64,000 bases of DNA from DASQEH01 sp963765725 (GTDB taxonomy: Bacteria; Actinomycetota; Actinomycetes; Propionibacteriales; Nocardioidaceae). A program made the translations under genes and the position numbers. The stretch covers positions 1 through 64,000 of the forward strand of contig CAVXXI010000002.1 in assembly GCA_963765725.1 (NCBI GenBank), in the 5' to 3' direction. The notes under the pieces were generated by a model that was given only the letters and a program-made list of their open reading frames with translations, was not told where the DNA came from and searched no databases. Shown here one piece after another: positions 1 to 8,643 of this stretch. Each line of letters starts with the position of its first letter. Position 1 is the stretch's first letter.

Positions 1-995
1 GTAGTTCCCCGTGACGTTGTGAATGCGGTCGGCGGGGATTTGGCCTCCGATGCCGGAGTGGGGTCTGTGGTGATTGTAGGAGTGCAGCCAGGCGGCGTAG
101 GTGGCGGCGCGGTCGTCGTCGGAGAGGTACGCGGTTGCGTAGGCCCATTCGGTGACCAGGGTGCGGTTGAACCGTTCGACCTTGCCGTTGGTCTGCGGAC
201 GGTAGGGCCGGGTCCGGCGGTGTTTGACGTTGGGTCCCAGCGCTGCGGCGAAGTCGTGTGAGCGGTAGCAGGAGCCGTTGTCGGTCATGACGGCCTGCAC
301 GGCGATCCCGGCGGCGGCGAAGTAGGCCTGGGCTCTCACCCAGAAACCGGCTGCGGTCTGTTTGCGTTCGTCGAGGAGTTGTTCGGAGTAGGCCAGTCGG
401 GAGTGGTCGTCGACGGCGTGGTGGAGAAACACGTAGCCGCGTGCGGGGGACGCTCCAGCGCGAGCAGCGCGTTGGGTGACTACCTGTGTGTGCTTGTGTT
501 GCGCTGACCCTCGTCCGAAGATGCGCCAGCCACCTCCGTTCGGGATCCGGCCGAGCTTCTTGATGTCCACGTGCACCAGCTCGCCTGGCGCGGCGGCTTC
601 ATAGCGCAGCGGCGTGGGCTTCCGGATCGGGAGGCCGGTGGCCCGATCAAGATGCGCGAGCAGCGGCATCCGGTACCGCTGCAACACCCTGCCGACCGTC
701 GAGCGGGGCACGTTCAAGTGGTAGCCGATGCGGTGCGGGCCCCAACGCCGGCAGTACCGCAACTTCACGATCCGACGCTCAAGCCGAGTCGGGGTCTTGG
801 TAGGGCTCGACCCGGACGCGAGAGGCGGTCCGTCATCGGCAACCCTGCACGCAGCCGGCCAACCCGCTTCGAAGCGGTGGCCGGTCAACACTGGAACCGT
901 TCCGCGGCCCGGCGGACCGGCCAGCCGTGCACAACGACCAGCTCGGCCAGCCGACGGCGACCAACCGGAGTCAGTGGGGCATTAGCGTGAGTCAC
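1..995 (-). pseudogene. IS481-family DDE transposase, decayed, 3' end at window edge
   Basis: On the minus strand a GTG at 995 opens a frame reading VTHANAPLTPVGRRRLAEL, a typical IS481 helix-turn-helix start. It hits a TGA after about 36 codons (CAG TGT TGA), and the following stretch is frame-scrambled. From about 775 down to position 1 the rve-type catalytic half is open. The three acidic residues are visible in HVDIKKLG, VMTDNGSCY and NGKVERFNRTL, followed by YNHHRPHSGIGG. The last residues seen are IHNVTGNY, so only the stop codon may lie outside the window. The broken N-terminus suggests it is inactive. It could be revived only if the indels are sequencing errors. Confidence 0.85.
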
Positions 996-1048
996 GAGGA
1001 CCTCCAGTCGAAGGGTTGGTGGTAACCCCCTCCGTACTGGAGGTCCTC
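996..1048. repeat. Perfect 13-bp inverted repeat at the IS end
   Basis: GAGGACCTCCAGT at 996-1008 is exactly complementary to ACTGGAGGTCCTC at 1036-1048, with a 27-nt spacer. It lies between the transposase start and the proposed IS tip, so it could be a transposase-binding site or a hairpin limiting read-in transcription. Confidence 0.7.
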
Positions 1049-1062
1049 CTCATTCGTCTACA

Positions 1063-1140
1063 CCTCGGCGTTCACAACCTGCTGGGGAACTACAATTAGC
1101 TGACCCCTCGACGGGAAGAACTTGACCCCTCGGCGGGGTG
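1063..1140 (-). repeat. Transposase 3'-end remnant plus 22-bp family A repeat units
   Basis: Positions 1070-1092 (GTTCACAACCTGCTGGGGAA..) resemble the 3' coding end of the neighbouring transposase, now on the plus strand. This suggests a scrap of a second copy abutting the IS tip. From 1107 a 22-bp unit in reverse orientation follows (CTCGACGGGAAGAACTTGAC..), then the start of another (CTCGGCGGGG). It is the same family as the arrays at 7.5, 28.7, 36.7 and 46.6 kb. Confidence 0.55.
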
Positions 1141-1875
1141 GGACGGATCAGGCTTGCAGGCCGAGGGCCCATCCGCGCCGTATGCGTCTCCGTCAGGCGC
1201 GCGAACATCCGGCGATCGCGGCCAGGTCCATCCGGGCCGATCGACACCCCCGACCAGCAGCGTCGACAGGGCGTCACGTTCGGCGGCCACCCGCTGTGCC
1301 TGGCTCAACGCCTCGCCCATCAACCGACGCGCCCACAGGGCGAGGCGGCCGGCGATCTTCGGGTTCGCCTCGATCGCCTTCCGCACCCGGTCGACGGCGA
1401 ACTGCGACTGTCCCGTGTCGTCGAGCGTGGCCAGGATGAGGTCGCGGGTCTCCGGGTCCAGGTACGTGGCGATCTCGCGGTAGAAGTCCGCCGCCAGCCC
1501 GTCGCCGACGTACGCCTTGATGAGGCTCTCCAGCCAGTCCGAAGGTGCTGTGTGCGCGTGGAACGCGTCGACCGGCGCGTGGAAAGGCTCCATCGACGCG
1601 AACGGGTCGGCGCCCAAGTCGCTCAGCCGATCCCGCAGCCGGGAGAAGTGGCCGAACTCCGCGACGGCCATCGACGCGAGCGCCACCTTGTCCTCCAGCG
1701 TAGGAGCCGTGGTGGCATCCTCGGTGAGCCGCTCGAAGGCCGTGAGCTCCGAGTACGCGAGCCCGCCGAGCAGGTCGACGACGGCGACCCGGTACGCGTC
1801 GTCGTCGAAAGCGGATGTCGGCGACCCCTCCTGGCGATCGGATACCGCCTCCTCGCCGGAGGATCATTCGCTCAT
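1096..1875 (-). pseudogene. Ferritin-like (MiaE-type fold) protein, frameshifted at both ends
   Basis: The core reads DDDAYRVAVVDLLGGLAYSE, then FGHFSRLRDRL and IATYLDPETRDLI, an all-helical ferritin-like protein that actinobacteria often carry next to a DEAD-box helicase. The natural start ATG AGC GAA at 1875 meets TGA at once; the conserved frame resumes immediately after without a start codon. At the C-terminus the conserved DLAAIAG, MFARLTETHTARM and ALGLQA segments lie in successive other frames, implying at least two single-base deletions. The open frame instead runs into the family A repeats and ends in SSSSRRGVS. The longest ATG-initiated piece is 1096-1686 (196 aa). Function is unknown; pseudogene versus sequencing indels cannot be settled here. 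Confidence 0.6.
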
Positions 1876-1981
1876 GCGGTGAAGATTAGCGCCCCTTGTC
1901 TGCCCCGCCCGATAGACTCGGACCCGACGCCATGGCTGCGACAACCCGCCGGCGTCCTCCCAGCAAGAATCGAGATTCGTT

Positions 1982-3468
1982 CTGTCCACGTTCGAAGACC
2001 TCGGGGTACTCCCCGAGATCGTCCAGGCGCTCACCGAGGTCGGCATCACCGAGGCCTTCCCGATCCAGGAGATGGCGCTCCCGATCGCGCTCCTCGGTAC
2101 CGACCTGATCGGTCAGGCGCGTACCGGGACCGGCAAGACGCTCGCCTTCGCGATCCGAGTCCTGCAGCCATCATCGCCCCGGCGACCCCGACTTCTCCGA
2201 GCTGGTCGCACCGGGCAAACCGCAGGCCCTGGTCATCGCGCCCACTCGCGAGCTCGCGTTGCAGGTCTCGGGCGACATCACCGCGGCCGGTAGGCTCCGC
2301 GGCACTCGTACGCTCACGGTCTACGGCGGGGTCCCGTACGAGCCGCAGCTCGACGCGCTGGCATCGGGGGTCGACGTCGTCGTCGGGACTCCCGGCCGGC
2401 TGCTCGACCTCGCCAACCGGCGGTCGCTCGACCTCGGGCACGTCAAGGTACTCGTGCTCGACGAGGCCGACGAGATGCTCGACCTCGGGTTCCTGCCCGA
2501 CGTCGAACGGCTCATCTCCAAGACGCCCGAGCTGCGCCAGACGATGCTCTTCTCCGCGACTATGCGCGGGGAGGTCGTCACCCTCGCCCGCACACACATG
2601 CGGCACCCGGTCAACATCCGGGCCGAGTCGAGCACCGACGCCCAGACCGTACCCGCGACGGCTCAGTTCGTTTACCAGGCGCACGACCTCGACAAGCCCG
2701 AGATCATCGCGCGCATCCTGCAGGCCGACAACCGGGGCCTGTCGATCATCTTCACCCGTACCAAGCGCCAGGCCCAGCGACTAGCCGAGGACCTCATCGA
2801 CCGGGGCTTCCCGGCATCGCCGCTGCACGGCGACATGGTCCAGGCGGCCCGCGAGAAGGCGATGGCCCGGTTCCGCGAAGGCAAGATCGAGATCCTCGTC
2901 GCGACCGACGTCGCCGCACGCGGCATCGACGTCGAGGGGGTCACCCACGTCATCAACTACACGTGCCCCGAGGACGAGAAGAACTACGTGCACCGGATCG
3001 GCCGTACAGGTCGCGCCGGCGCGTCCGGCGTCGCCATCACGTTCGTCGACTGGCCCGACGTCACCCGCTGGAAGGTCATCAACAAGGCGCTCGATCTGCC
3101 GTACGACGAGCCGGAGGAGACCTACTCCACCAGCGAGCACCTGTTCCACGAGCAGGGCATCCCGCCGGGTGCGGTCGGACGCCTCAAGCCAGCGTCACCG
3201 GCGGCCCCAGGTCTGCGCCGGCTTCCGGACCGGGCCGCGGTGACTCCGGACGCAGCGCGGGGAGACGCAGCACCGGCGCGGCCGAGCCCGGTCGGCGTCG
3301 AAGCCGTAGCCGCGGCGGCTCCGCGGGTGAAGCGGACGGCGCTTCGTCCGGCAGGGTGACGCAGGGCAGGCCGCGTCGCCGGCCGCCAGCGGCTCGGGCA
3401 AGCGGCGGCGGCGGAACCGGACGCGGACCCGCAGCGGCGCACCCGTCAGCCAGCCCGCGGACGGCTGA
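1982..3468 (+). CDS. DEAD-box ATP-dependent RNA helicase, frameshifted
   Basis: This is an ATP-dependent RNA helicase of the RhlE/CshA kind. The Q-motif region FPIQEMALPIA and Walker A ARTGTGKT lie in the 1982-2180 frame. PTRELALQV, TPGRLLDL, VLDEADEML, FSATM, IIFTRTKRQ, ATDVAARGIDV and HRIGRTGRAG follow in the frame open from 2259 to 3359. Two single-base deletions around 2173-2193 disconnect motif I from motif Ia. A further shift moves the basic tail (GSGKRRRRNRTRTRSG) to a frame ending in TGA at 3466-3468. The start is unclear: no ATG or GTG precedes STFEDLGVLPEIVQAL in frame, and CTG 1982 is used as a placeholder. Motifs are otherwise intact, so read error is as likely as loss of function. 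Confidence 0.75.
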
Positions 3469-3533
3469 CCGGAGCGGTCGGCCGCGCAGGCCGCTGCCCG
3501 GCGGTCCCGCGGCGCCGACGGGCGCAGCGAATC

Positions 3534-4291
3534 TCAGGCTGTGACGACGACGGTCGTACCCGTCGACGCGAACCGCCACATCGCACGAGCGTCGGGACGC
3601 GCCTGCCGGATGCATCCGGCTGACTGCGGAGTGCCCAGCTGGCCCCGCGACTGCACGGTCGAACCACTGGCGTCGGCCACCGGGATGTCATGGAAGCCGA
3701 TGGCGTAGTGGGCGCCGTGGGCGAACGCCACCATGTACCCCATCGTCTCCTTGTGGTTGAAGGCGATGGCGTGGCGCTCCCGCGCATAGACCGCGTACGT
3801 GCCGGGGCTGAGCAGGTGGGGGTTCCTGCCGCCGGACACCAGATAGGTCCGCCGGACATCGTTGTGCCCGTCGACGAGCCAGACCCGCTGCGCGCTGATG
3901 TCGTACACGACGCGCCGGCCCGAGCCCGGAGTTCGCCGGTAGAGGGGACGGGCTGTCGTGCTGCTTCCCACTGGTACCCGACGTGCCCGACTGCGTACCG
4001 GTCGTCGGGATGGTCGTCGATCCCAGCTCACCCCGTCGAGGCCGACGGTCCGGTCGTGGTCGTGGTCGGGGTCGTCGGTGCCGGTGTAGTGGCGGTCGAG
4101 GACGACGTCGCCGTCTGTACGGATGCCGCCGACGGCTGCTGTTGGTGCCCCGATGCCGCGCCCGGCCCGAAGCCGAGCGAGCCTGCCAGCGCTAGGCCCG
4201 TGATGGCTGCGGCCCCGCCGACAGCGAGCACTCGATGGGGCGCGGGGGAGGCCCGGTGTTGCGGCGGCTCGGTCGAGAACACCTTCGACAT
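3534..4291 (-). CDS. Secreted L,D-transpeptidase (YkuD), frameshifted linker
   Basis: It would cross-link peptidoglycan stem peptides (3-3 links) outside the membrane. From ATG 4291 the N-terminus has a hydrophobic segment (VLAVGGAAAITGLALAGSLG) and a Thr/Pro-rich linker (TTTTTGPSAST). The catalytic domain begins near RRVVYDISAQRVWLV and ends with the YkuD signature GFHDIPVA..GTPQSAGCIRQ, the Cys being the nucleophile. The two halves are in different frames: a TGA follows STG at about 4028, the linker continues in a third frame, and another indel near 3930 restores the catalytic frame. The longest open pieces are 4028-4291 and 3534-4031. The breaks sit only in low-complexity linker. Confidence 0.7.
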
Positions 4292-4388
4292 CCTAGGTCC
4301 GCGCGCGCGGCGCTCAGGCCACCTGAACCAGCTGCGGGGGTGTGTCGGCCCGCTTGTGTACGCGGCCCCGCCTGACCATAGTTGCCGG

Positions 4389-5138
4389 GTGCCTCGTTGC
4401 CTGGTCACCGGACCCACGTCGGGCATCGGACACGCCTTCGCCACGGCCCTCGCCGCAGCCGGCAACGACCTGGTTCTCGTGTCCCGCGACGCGGCCCGGC
4501 TCGACCGGGTCGCCGAAGATCTCGGCGCCGCCCACGGCGTTGCGACGGAGGTCCTCACCGCCGACCTTTCGGACCTGGAGCAGACCCGGCAGGTCGAGGC
4601 ACGGCTGCGATCGGAGCCGTTCGCGGTGGTCGTCAACAACGCCGGCTTCGGCATGACCGGGACCTTCGAGGTCAACGACGTGGAAGCCGAGCAGGAGTCT
4701 CTCGACGTGCTGGTGCGTGCCGTGATGCGGCTGAGCCATGCCGCCCTGCTGCCGATGCTCACCGCCGGGTCCGGCGCCATCGTCAACGTGTCGAGCGTGG
4801 CCGGGTACCTGCCGCGGGGCACGTACGGCGCGCACAAGGCCTGGGTCACGAGCTTCAGCGGGTGGGCGAACGTCCATTACCGCAGCAGCGGCGTTCGGGT
4901 GATGGCGCTGTGCCCGGGGTTCGTCCGCACCGAGTTCCACTCGCGGATGCAGGCGAACCTCGGCGGCATCCCGAGCTGGATGTGGCTCGACGCCGATACG
5001 GTCGTCCGTACGGCGCTGCGCGACCTGTACCGCGGCAAGGCGGTCAGCATCCCCACGCGCCGCTACCAGGCACTGACCACGCTGGCCCGGGCGACCCCCC
5101 GTCGGGCCATGGAGAAGATCGCGAGAAGAGGCCGGTGA
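4389..5138 (+). CDS. Short-chain dehydrogenase/reductase
   Basis: A 249-residue classical SDR, NAD(P)-dependent, substrate unknown. The cofactor-binding glycine motif is TGPTSGIG (residues 7-14), NNAG is near 83-86, the catalytic serine lies in VSSVAG (about 135-136), and Tyr146/Lys150 form YGAHK. The GTG start at 4389 gives the usual SDR N-terminus; the frame stays open upstream but has no homologous extension. The stop overlaps the GTG of the following hydrolase by 4 nt (GTGA), so the two are probably co-translated. Confidence 0.85.
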   Translation: MPRCLVTGPTSGIGHAFATALAAAGNDLVLVSRDAARLDRVAEDLGAAHGVATEVLTADLSDLEQTRQVEARLRSEPFAVVVNNAGFGMTGTFEVNDVEAEQESLDVLVRAVMRLSHAALLPMLTAGSGAIVNVSSVAGYLPRGTYGAHKAWVTSFSGWANVHYRSSGVRVMALCPGFVRTEFHSRMQANLGGIPSWMWLDADTVVRTALRDLYRGKAVSIPTRRYQALTTLARATPRRAMEKIARRGR

Positions 5139-5991
5139 GCAGACCGATGTCGCTACAGCTCGGTGACGACGTACGAAGTGGCGACATCGTCACCGACCGC
5201 GGCACCTTCGCCGGCCTCAGCTGCACACCGGCCACCCGCTCGCTGCCACGCGGCAACGTCTTGCTGATACCGGGGTTCACGGGCTCGAAGGAGGACTTCG
5301 CCGAGCTGCTGCCTCTCCTCGCGGCAGCCGGCTGGGCGGCAGCGACGTACGACCAGCGCGGCCAGTTCGAGTCGCGAGGCCGGCCCGACGACGACTACAC
5401 GCTGAGCGGGTTCCGGCCGACGCCGTCGAGGTGTCGGCGGCCGTGTTCGGTCGCGACGAGCAGGTCCATCTCGTCGGCCACTCCTTCGGCGGTCTCGTCG
5501 CAGCGACCGCGGCCGCGGAGAACGAGCACGCCTGGGCCAGCCTGACCCTGATGTGCTCCGGTCCCGGCGGATTGCAGGGCGACCAGGCCAAGGACCTCCT
5601 CGGAGCAGCGGAGATGGCAACGAGCCAGGGTCTGGAGGCGCTGTACCAGGCCAGCGCCGCGCGCGACACCCAGGTAGGAGTCGAGCCGCCGCCGGCCGAG
5701 ATCGAGGAGTTCCTGCACCGTCGGTACGTCGCCAACTCACCCGACGGACTCGCGGCGATCGCCCGCCTCCTCGTCGACACGCCCGATCTCACCGGATCCC
5801 TGGCGGCACTGGATCTCGACGTCCACGTACTCCGGGGTGAGAACGACGACGCCTGGCCGCACGACGTCCAGGACCGGCTCGCGCGCGACCTCGGTACCAC
5901 GGTGGTCGTCGTCCCGGACGCCGCCCACTCGCCGGCCGTGGAGCAGCCCGAGGCCACCCGTGACGCGCTCGTGCGGCTCTGGCTGGGCTGA
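5135..5991 (+). CDS. Alpha/beta hydrolase, one frameshift
   Basis: A serine hydrolase of the alpha/beta fold, substrate unknown. The N-terminal half (VLLIPGFTGSKEDFAELLPL, then YDQRGQFES, the oxyanion region) is in the GTG 5135 frame. From about 5415 the rest continues in the next frame: VHLVGHSFGGLVAA with the nucleophile elbow GHSFGG, an acid in VLRGENDDAW and the His in PDAAHSPAVEQP. The expected text around LSGF/ADAVEV fits a single missing G at about 5413 in TTCCGGCC. It is translationally coupled to the SDR. The longest downstream piece open by itself is 5431-5991. Confidence 0.75.
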
Positions 5992-6005
5992 GCTCGTGGC
6001 CGCGG

Positions 6006-6890
6006 CTACGGCACGGTGGCCGACAGCACGTCGCGGCCTGACGTCGCGGCGTTCGCGGCGGCCGCGGCGAGCAGACGCTCGTACTGGTCTGGCTCGGTCA
6101 GGTTGCAGCCGAGCTCGTGGTCGACCTTGCCGAGGCCGTGGAAGTCACTCGACCCGGTGATCACGAGGTCGAGCTCGGTGGCCAACCCCCGCAGCGAGCT
6201 GCGCTCGGTCGGGCCGTGGTCCTGGTGCTCTACCTCCAGGCCGGTGAGCCCGGCGGCACACAACGACACGAGGGTCTCGGCTTCCATGACCCGTCGGCTG
6301 CCATGCCCCCAGGGGTGCGCGATCACGGCCGCGCCACCCGCCGCAGTGATCAGCCGGATCATGGTCGCGGTCGGCGTCGCGTAGCGGGCGACGTGGCCCG
6401 GTCTCCCGGCGTTTAGCCACTTGGTGAACGCTTCGCCGCGGTCTGCGGCGAAGCCTCTCGCGACCATGGCATCGGCGATGTGCGGGCGTCCGATCGCGGG
6501 TGAGTCCCCCACTTGCCGTCGGACGTCGTCCTCGCTGACGGCGACTCCGGCCGCTTGGAGCTGTGCGAGCATCGTCGACAGCCGGCCCTCGCGTGCCCGC
6601 AGGATCCGTTCGAGCTCGGCGGCCAGCGGGGGGTACCCCGGGTCGAGGAGATAGCCGAGCACGTGTACGCCGGCACCGGCGTGCTTCGTCGAGATCTCCA
6701 TGCCGGGGACGAGGGTGATCGCGTGGCGCACCGCCGCCTCGGCGGCCTCGGCCCATCCCGACATGGAGTCGTGGTCGGTGAGCGCGAGCACGTCGAGGCG
6801 GGCGGGGTCCGCGGCCGCGAGTCGGACGACGTCCGCCGGACTGTACGTGCCGTCCGACGCCGTGGAGTGGGTGTGCAGGTCGATACGCAC
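6006..6890 (-). CDS. PHP-domain phosphoesterase (RNase AM / nucleoside 3',5'-bisphosphate phosphatase type)
   Basis: 294 residues covering a complete PHP metal-dependent phosphoesterase of the YciV/RNase AM type, which acts on 5' ends of RNA or on 3',5'-bisphosphorylated nucleotides. Metal-binding motifs are visible: DLHTHSTASDG at the N-terminus, LTDHD near 37-41, PGMEIS, a central AVIAHPWGHG and the C-terminal TGSSDFHG. It is followed upstream (minus strand) by the DUF6758 gene only 10 nt away, an arrangement I recall from other actinobacteria, so they probably share a transcript. Substrate preference cannot be read from sequence. Confidence 0.85.
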   Translation of the reverse strand: MRIDLHTHSTASDGTYSPADVVRLAAADPARLDVLALTDHDSMSGWAEAAEAAVRHAITLVPGMEISTKHAGAGVHVLGYLLDPGYPPLAAELERILRAREGRLSTMLAQLQAAGVAVSEDDVRRQVGDSPAIGRPHIADAMVARGFAADRGEAFTKWLNAGRPGHVARYATPTATMIRLITAAGGAAVIAHPWGHGSRRVMEAETLVSLCAAGLTGLEVEHQDHGPTERSSLRGLATELDLVITGSSDFHGLGKVDHELGCNLTEPDQYERLLAAAAANAATSGRDVLSATVP

Positions 6891-6900
6891 ACGGTCGAGC

Positions 6901-7455
6901 CTAGAGCTCGGGCGGCACCTCCACGAGCAAACGCGGCGACAGCTCGCCGAGGGGGAGCATGGCCAGCTCCGCGCCGAGGCTGCGGGCGTCGACGAGCGTC
7001 AACGGCGACACCACGAGCGCGCTGCCCTCGGCCGGGTGCACGATCACCCACAGCCAGCGGCCGGCGGCCTCGCCCACGTACACCGCGCGGTCGTCGACGG
7101 CTTCCACCGACCACAGGGAGGTGGATCGGCCTTCGACGAGGAAGCGCGCGTCGGGTGGCCCGACGCCGACGTTGGGCGTCGGGTAGTGCGTCCGCAGGCC
7201 AGAGAACAGGCCGCCGAGTCCGGCGCCGGGCTCCTCGCAGACGAAGAGCGTCTCGATGGGATCTCCGAAGGGGTCCGTTCCGGACCAGCAGGCGGTCGTG
7301 CCGGACCTGGCGGTGGCGACCGTGCCGTGGCACAGCCCGGCGAAGCGCCAGCCGGGAGGAGGCGGCCACGGGACCCACAGCGGCGCGGGCAGCGCCTGGA
7401 TCGCGGTGTCGATCATGGCGGCGAACGGGTCGACGACGACCAGGCCCGGTTGCAT
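6901..7455 (-). CDS. DUF6758 family protein, N-terminal zinc ribbon missing
   Basis: 184 residues. The body matches my memory of the actinobacterial DUF6758 family: PAPLWVPWPPPPGWRFAGL, then DDRAVYVGEAAGRWLWVIV and PLGELSPRLLVEVP. Relatives usually begin with a two-CxxC zinc ribbon of about 30 residues. Here the protein starts MQPGLVVVDPFAAM and an in-frame TGA sits directly before the ATG. No CPRCG-like text was found upstream. The array of 22-bp repeats starts about 50 bp upstream, where the missing part would lie. Function is unknown. Confidence 0.75.
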   Translation of the reverse strand: MQPGLVVVDPFAAMIDTAIQALPAPLWVPWPPPPGWRFAGLCHGTVATARSGTTACWSGTDPFGDPIETLFVCEEPGAGLGGLFSGLRTHYPTPNVGVGPPDARFLVEGRSTSLWSVEAVDDRAVYVGEAAGRWLWVIVHPAEGSALVVSPLTLVDARSLGAELAMLPLGELSPRLLVEVPPEL

Positions 7456-7503
7456 GCCTCAACGGTGGTGGTGATGCAGGCGGCGCGTCAACCGCCCCGC
7501 CCC

Positions 7504-7610
7504 CGGCGAGGGGTCACGTAATCCCCGCCGAGGGGGCACGTAATCCCCGCCGAGGGGGCAAGCGCGTCCCGGCTAGTCACGTACATCCCGCCGAAGAGTC
7601 AGGCATGCCC
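7504..7610 (+). repeat. Tandem 22-bp family A repeats, five units
   Basis: Units start at 7504, 7526, 7548, 7570 and 7589; four are 22 bp and the fourth is 19 bp. The core of each is CGCCGAGGGGTCACGTAATC with substitutions. The array fills the gap between the divergent DUF6758 and Nudix genes, so it must contain or displace their promoters. Confidence 0.85.
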
Positions 7611-7631
7611 GGGTGAGGGAGAATCGGCGGC

Positions 7632-8030
7632 ATGGTACGAGTCCCTTGCGTCGGCGCGGTCGTACGCGACGAGTCCGGCAGGATCCTCGTCGTGCGCCGC
7701 GCGCGGCCGCCGTCACAGGGCCTGTGGTCCATTCCCGGAGGACGGATCGAGCCCGGCGAGACCCTCGCAGAGGCGGCTCGCCGTGAGGTCCGAGAGGAGA
7801 CCGGGCTCGACGTTGACGTACAGCAGATCCTCGGACACGTGGCAATTCCCCACGGGGACATCGTGTACGACGTGGCGGACTTCGCGGCCACGGTGAACGG
7901 CAACGTCCCTCCGCTCGCTGCCGGCGACGACGCCGGCGATGCGCGGTGGGTCACAGCCTCCGAGCTGAGGGAACTGCCGACCACGCCGGAGCTCTTGTCG
8001 ACGCTCGCAGGATGGGGCGTCTGGGACTAG
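7632..8030 (+). CDS. Nudix hydrolase
   Basis: 132 residues, the size of a single Nudix domain. The Nudix box is complete: GGRIEPGETLAEAARREVRE continuing EETGL, matching Gx5Ex7REUxEExGU. It hydrolyses a nucleoside diphosphate linked to some other moiety; the substrate cannot be assigned. The ATG at 7632 directly precedes the first strand (VRVPCVGAVVRDESGRILVV). It lies alone, 22 bp downstream of the repeat array and convergent to the small membrane-anchored protein at 8064. Confidence 0.85.
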   Translation: MVRVPCVGAVVRDESGRILVVRRARPPSQGLWSIPGGRIEPGETLAEAARREVREETGLDVDVQQILGHVAIPHGDIVYDVADFAATVNGNVPPLAAGDDAGDARWVTASELRELPTTPELLSTLAGWGVWD

Positions 8031-8063
8031 CGGAGTGGTCGGGGACTGTGCGGCTGCGATTGA

Positions 8064-8588
8064 CTACAAGGTCACCCGGATGGTGAGGACCGGCGAAGTC
8101 AGTCCGGTGCTGAGATCTACGACTCGGACCCGAGCAAGGCCAAGCCGCGCCAAGGAAACGAACGTGCTGAACCGTCCGGAAGAGTCGGTCACCGCAGGCA
8201 GTGGATACGTGATCCATCTGTGCTTGACGCGTTCCTGGACGTTCAACGTGACGGACCGCTGGGCGTCGGGGTAGCGGCCTCGTAGGCGCAACGCATGGTA
8301 ACGCTTGTCAGTATCCGCTTGCGCCATCAATCGGATGCTGCGCTTCGCCGGCGCGACGGCGCCAGAATCCGAGGTCGACGGTTCAGGTTGCTCGTTCTTC
8401 GCTGAGGGATGAGCCGTGCCTCTCGTCTGCTTGACGAGCCGCCCTCCTGCATCTTGGCCGATGGACGCCGATCCCGAGCCGTTGTCTTTCGCAACAATAA
8501 GGAACACAAGCACCACATTCACAACCACAAGCAGCAGCACGGCAATCCCCGGGAGTGTCATTCGCGGTGTGAACCGGCTACCAGCCAT
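8064..8588 (-). CDS. Membrane-anchored hypothetical protein with Ig-like C-terminal domain
   Basis: 174 residues, not recognised as a named family. Residues about 10-33 form one hydrophobic segment (LPGIAVLLLVVVNVVLVFLI), followed by a Gly/Ser/Thr-rich linker of about 50 residues. The C-terminal 80 residues are strand-rich (LRLRGRYPDAQRSVTLNVQE, then GRFSTFVSLARLGLARVRVV), like a single Ig-fold repeat. I expect a type II anchor with an extracytoplasmic domain. The base composition of the linker is slightly more AT-rich than its surroundings. Confidence 0.6.
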   Translation of the reverse strand: MAGSRFTPRMTLPGIAVLLLVVVNVVLVFLIVAKDNGSGSASIGQDAGGRLVKQTRGTAHPSAKNEQPEPSTSDSGAVAPAKRSIRLMAQADTDKRYHALRLRGRYPDAQRSVTLNVQERVKHRWITYPLPAVTDSSGRFSTFVSLARLGLARVRVVDLSTGLTSPVLTIRVTL

Positions 8589-8643
8589 TGAGTGCCTCGG
8601 CTAACGGATCTGCGTTGGGTACCGCTGTCTGGGATGCCAGACC

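Larger units (their letters stand above)
1..1062 (-). mobile_element. IS481-family insertion sequence, one end in window
   Basis: The element consists of the transposase pseudogene plus its upstream end. Read on the minus strand from 1062, the sequence starts TGTAGACGAATGAGGAGGAC; IS481 terminal repeats typically begin with TGT, so 1062 is the proposed boundary. The other end is beyond position 1. No target duplication can be checked. Confidence 0.6.

Noticed and set aside
1138..2784. 548-aa plus-strand reading frame
   Set aside because: It lies antisense to the ferritin-like gene and out of frame with the DEAD helicase; the translation is Arg/Pro/Ser-rich with no domain.
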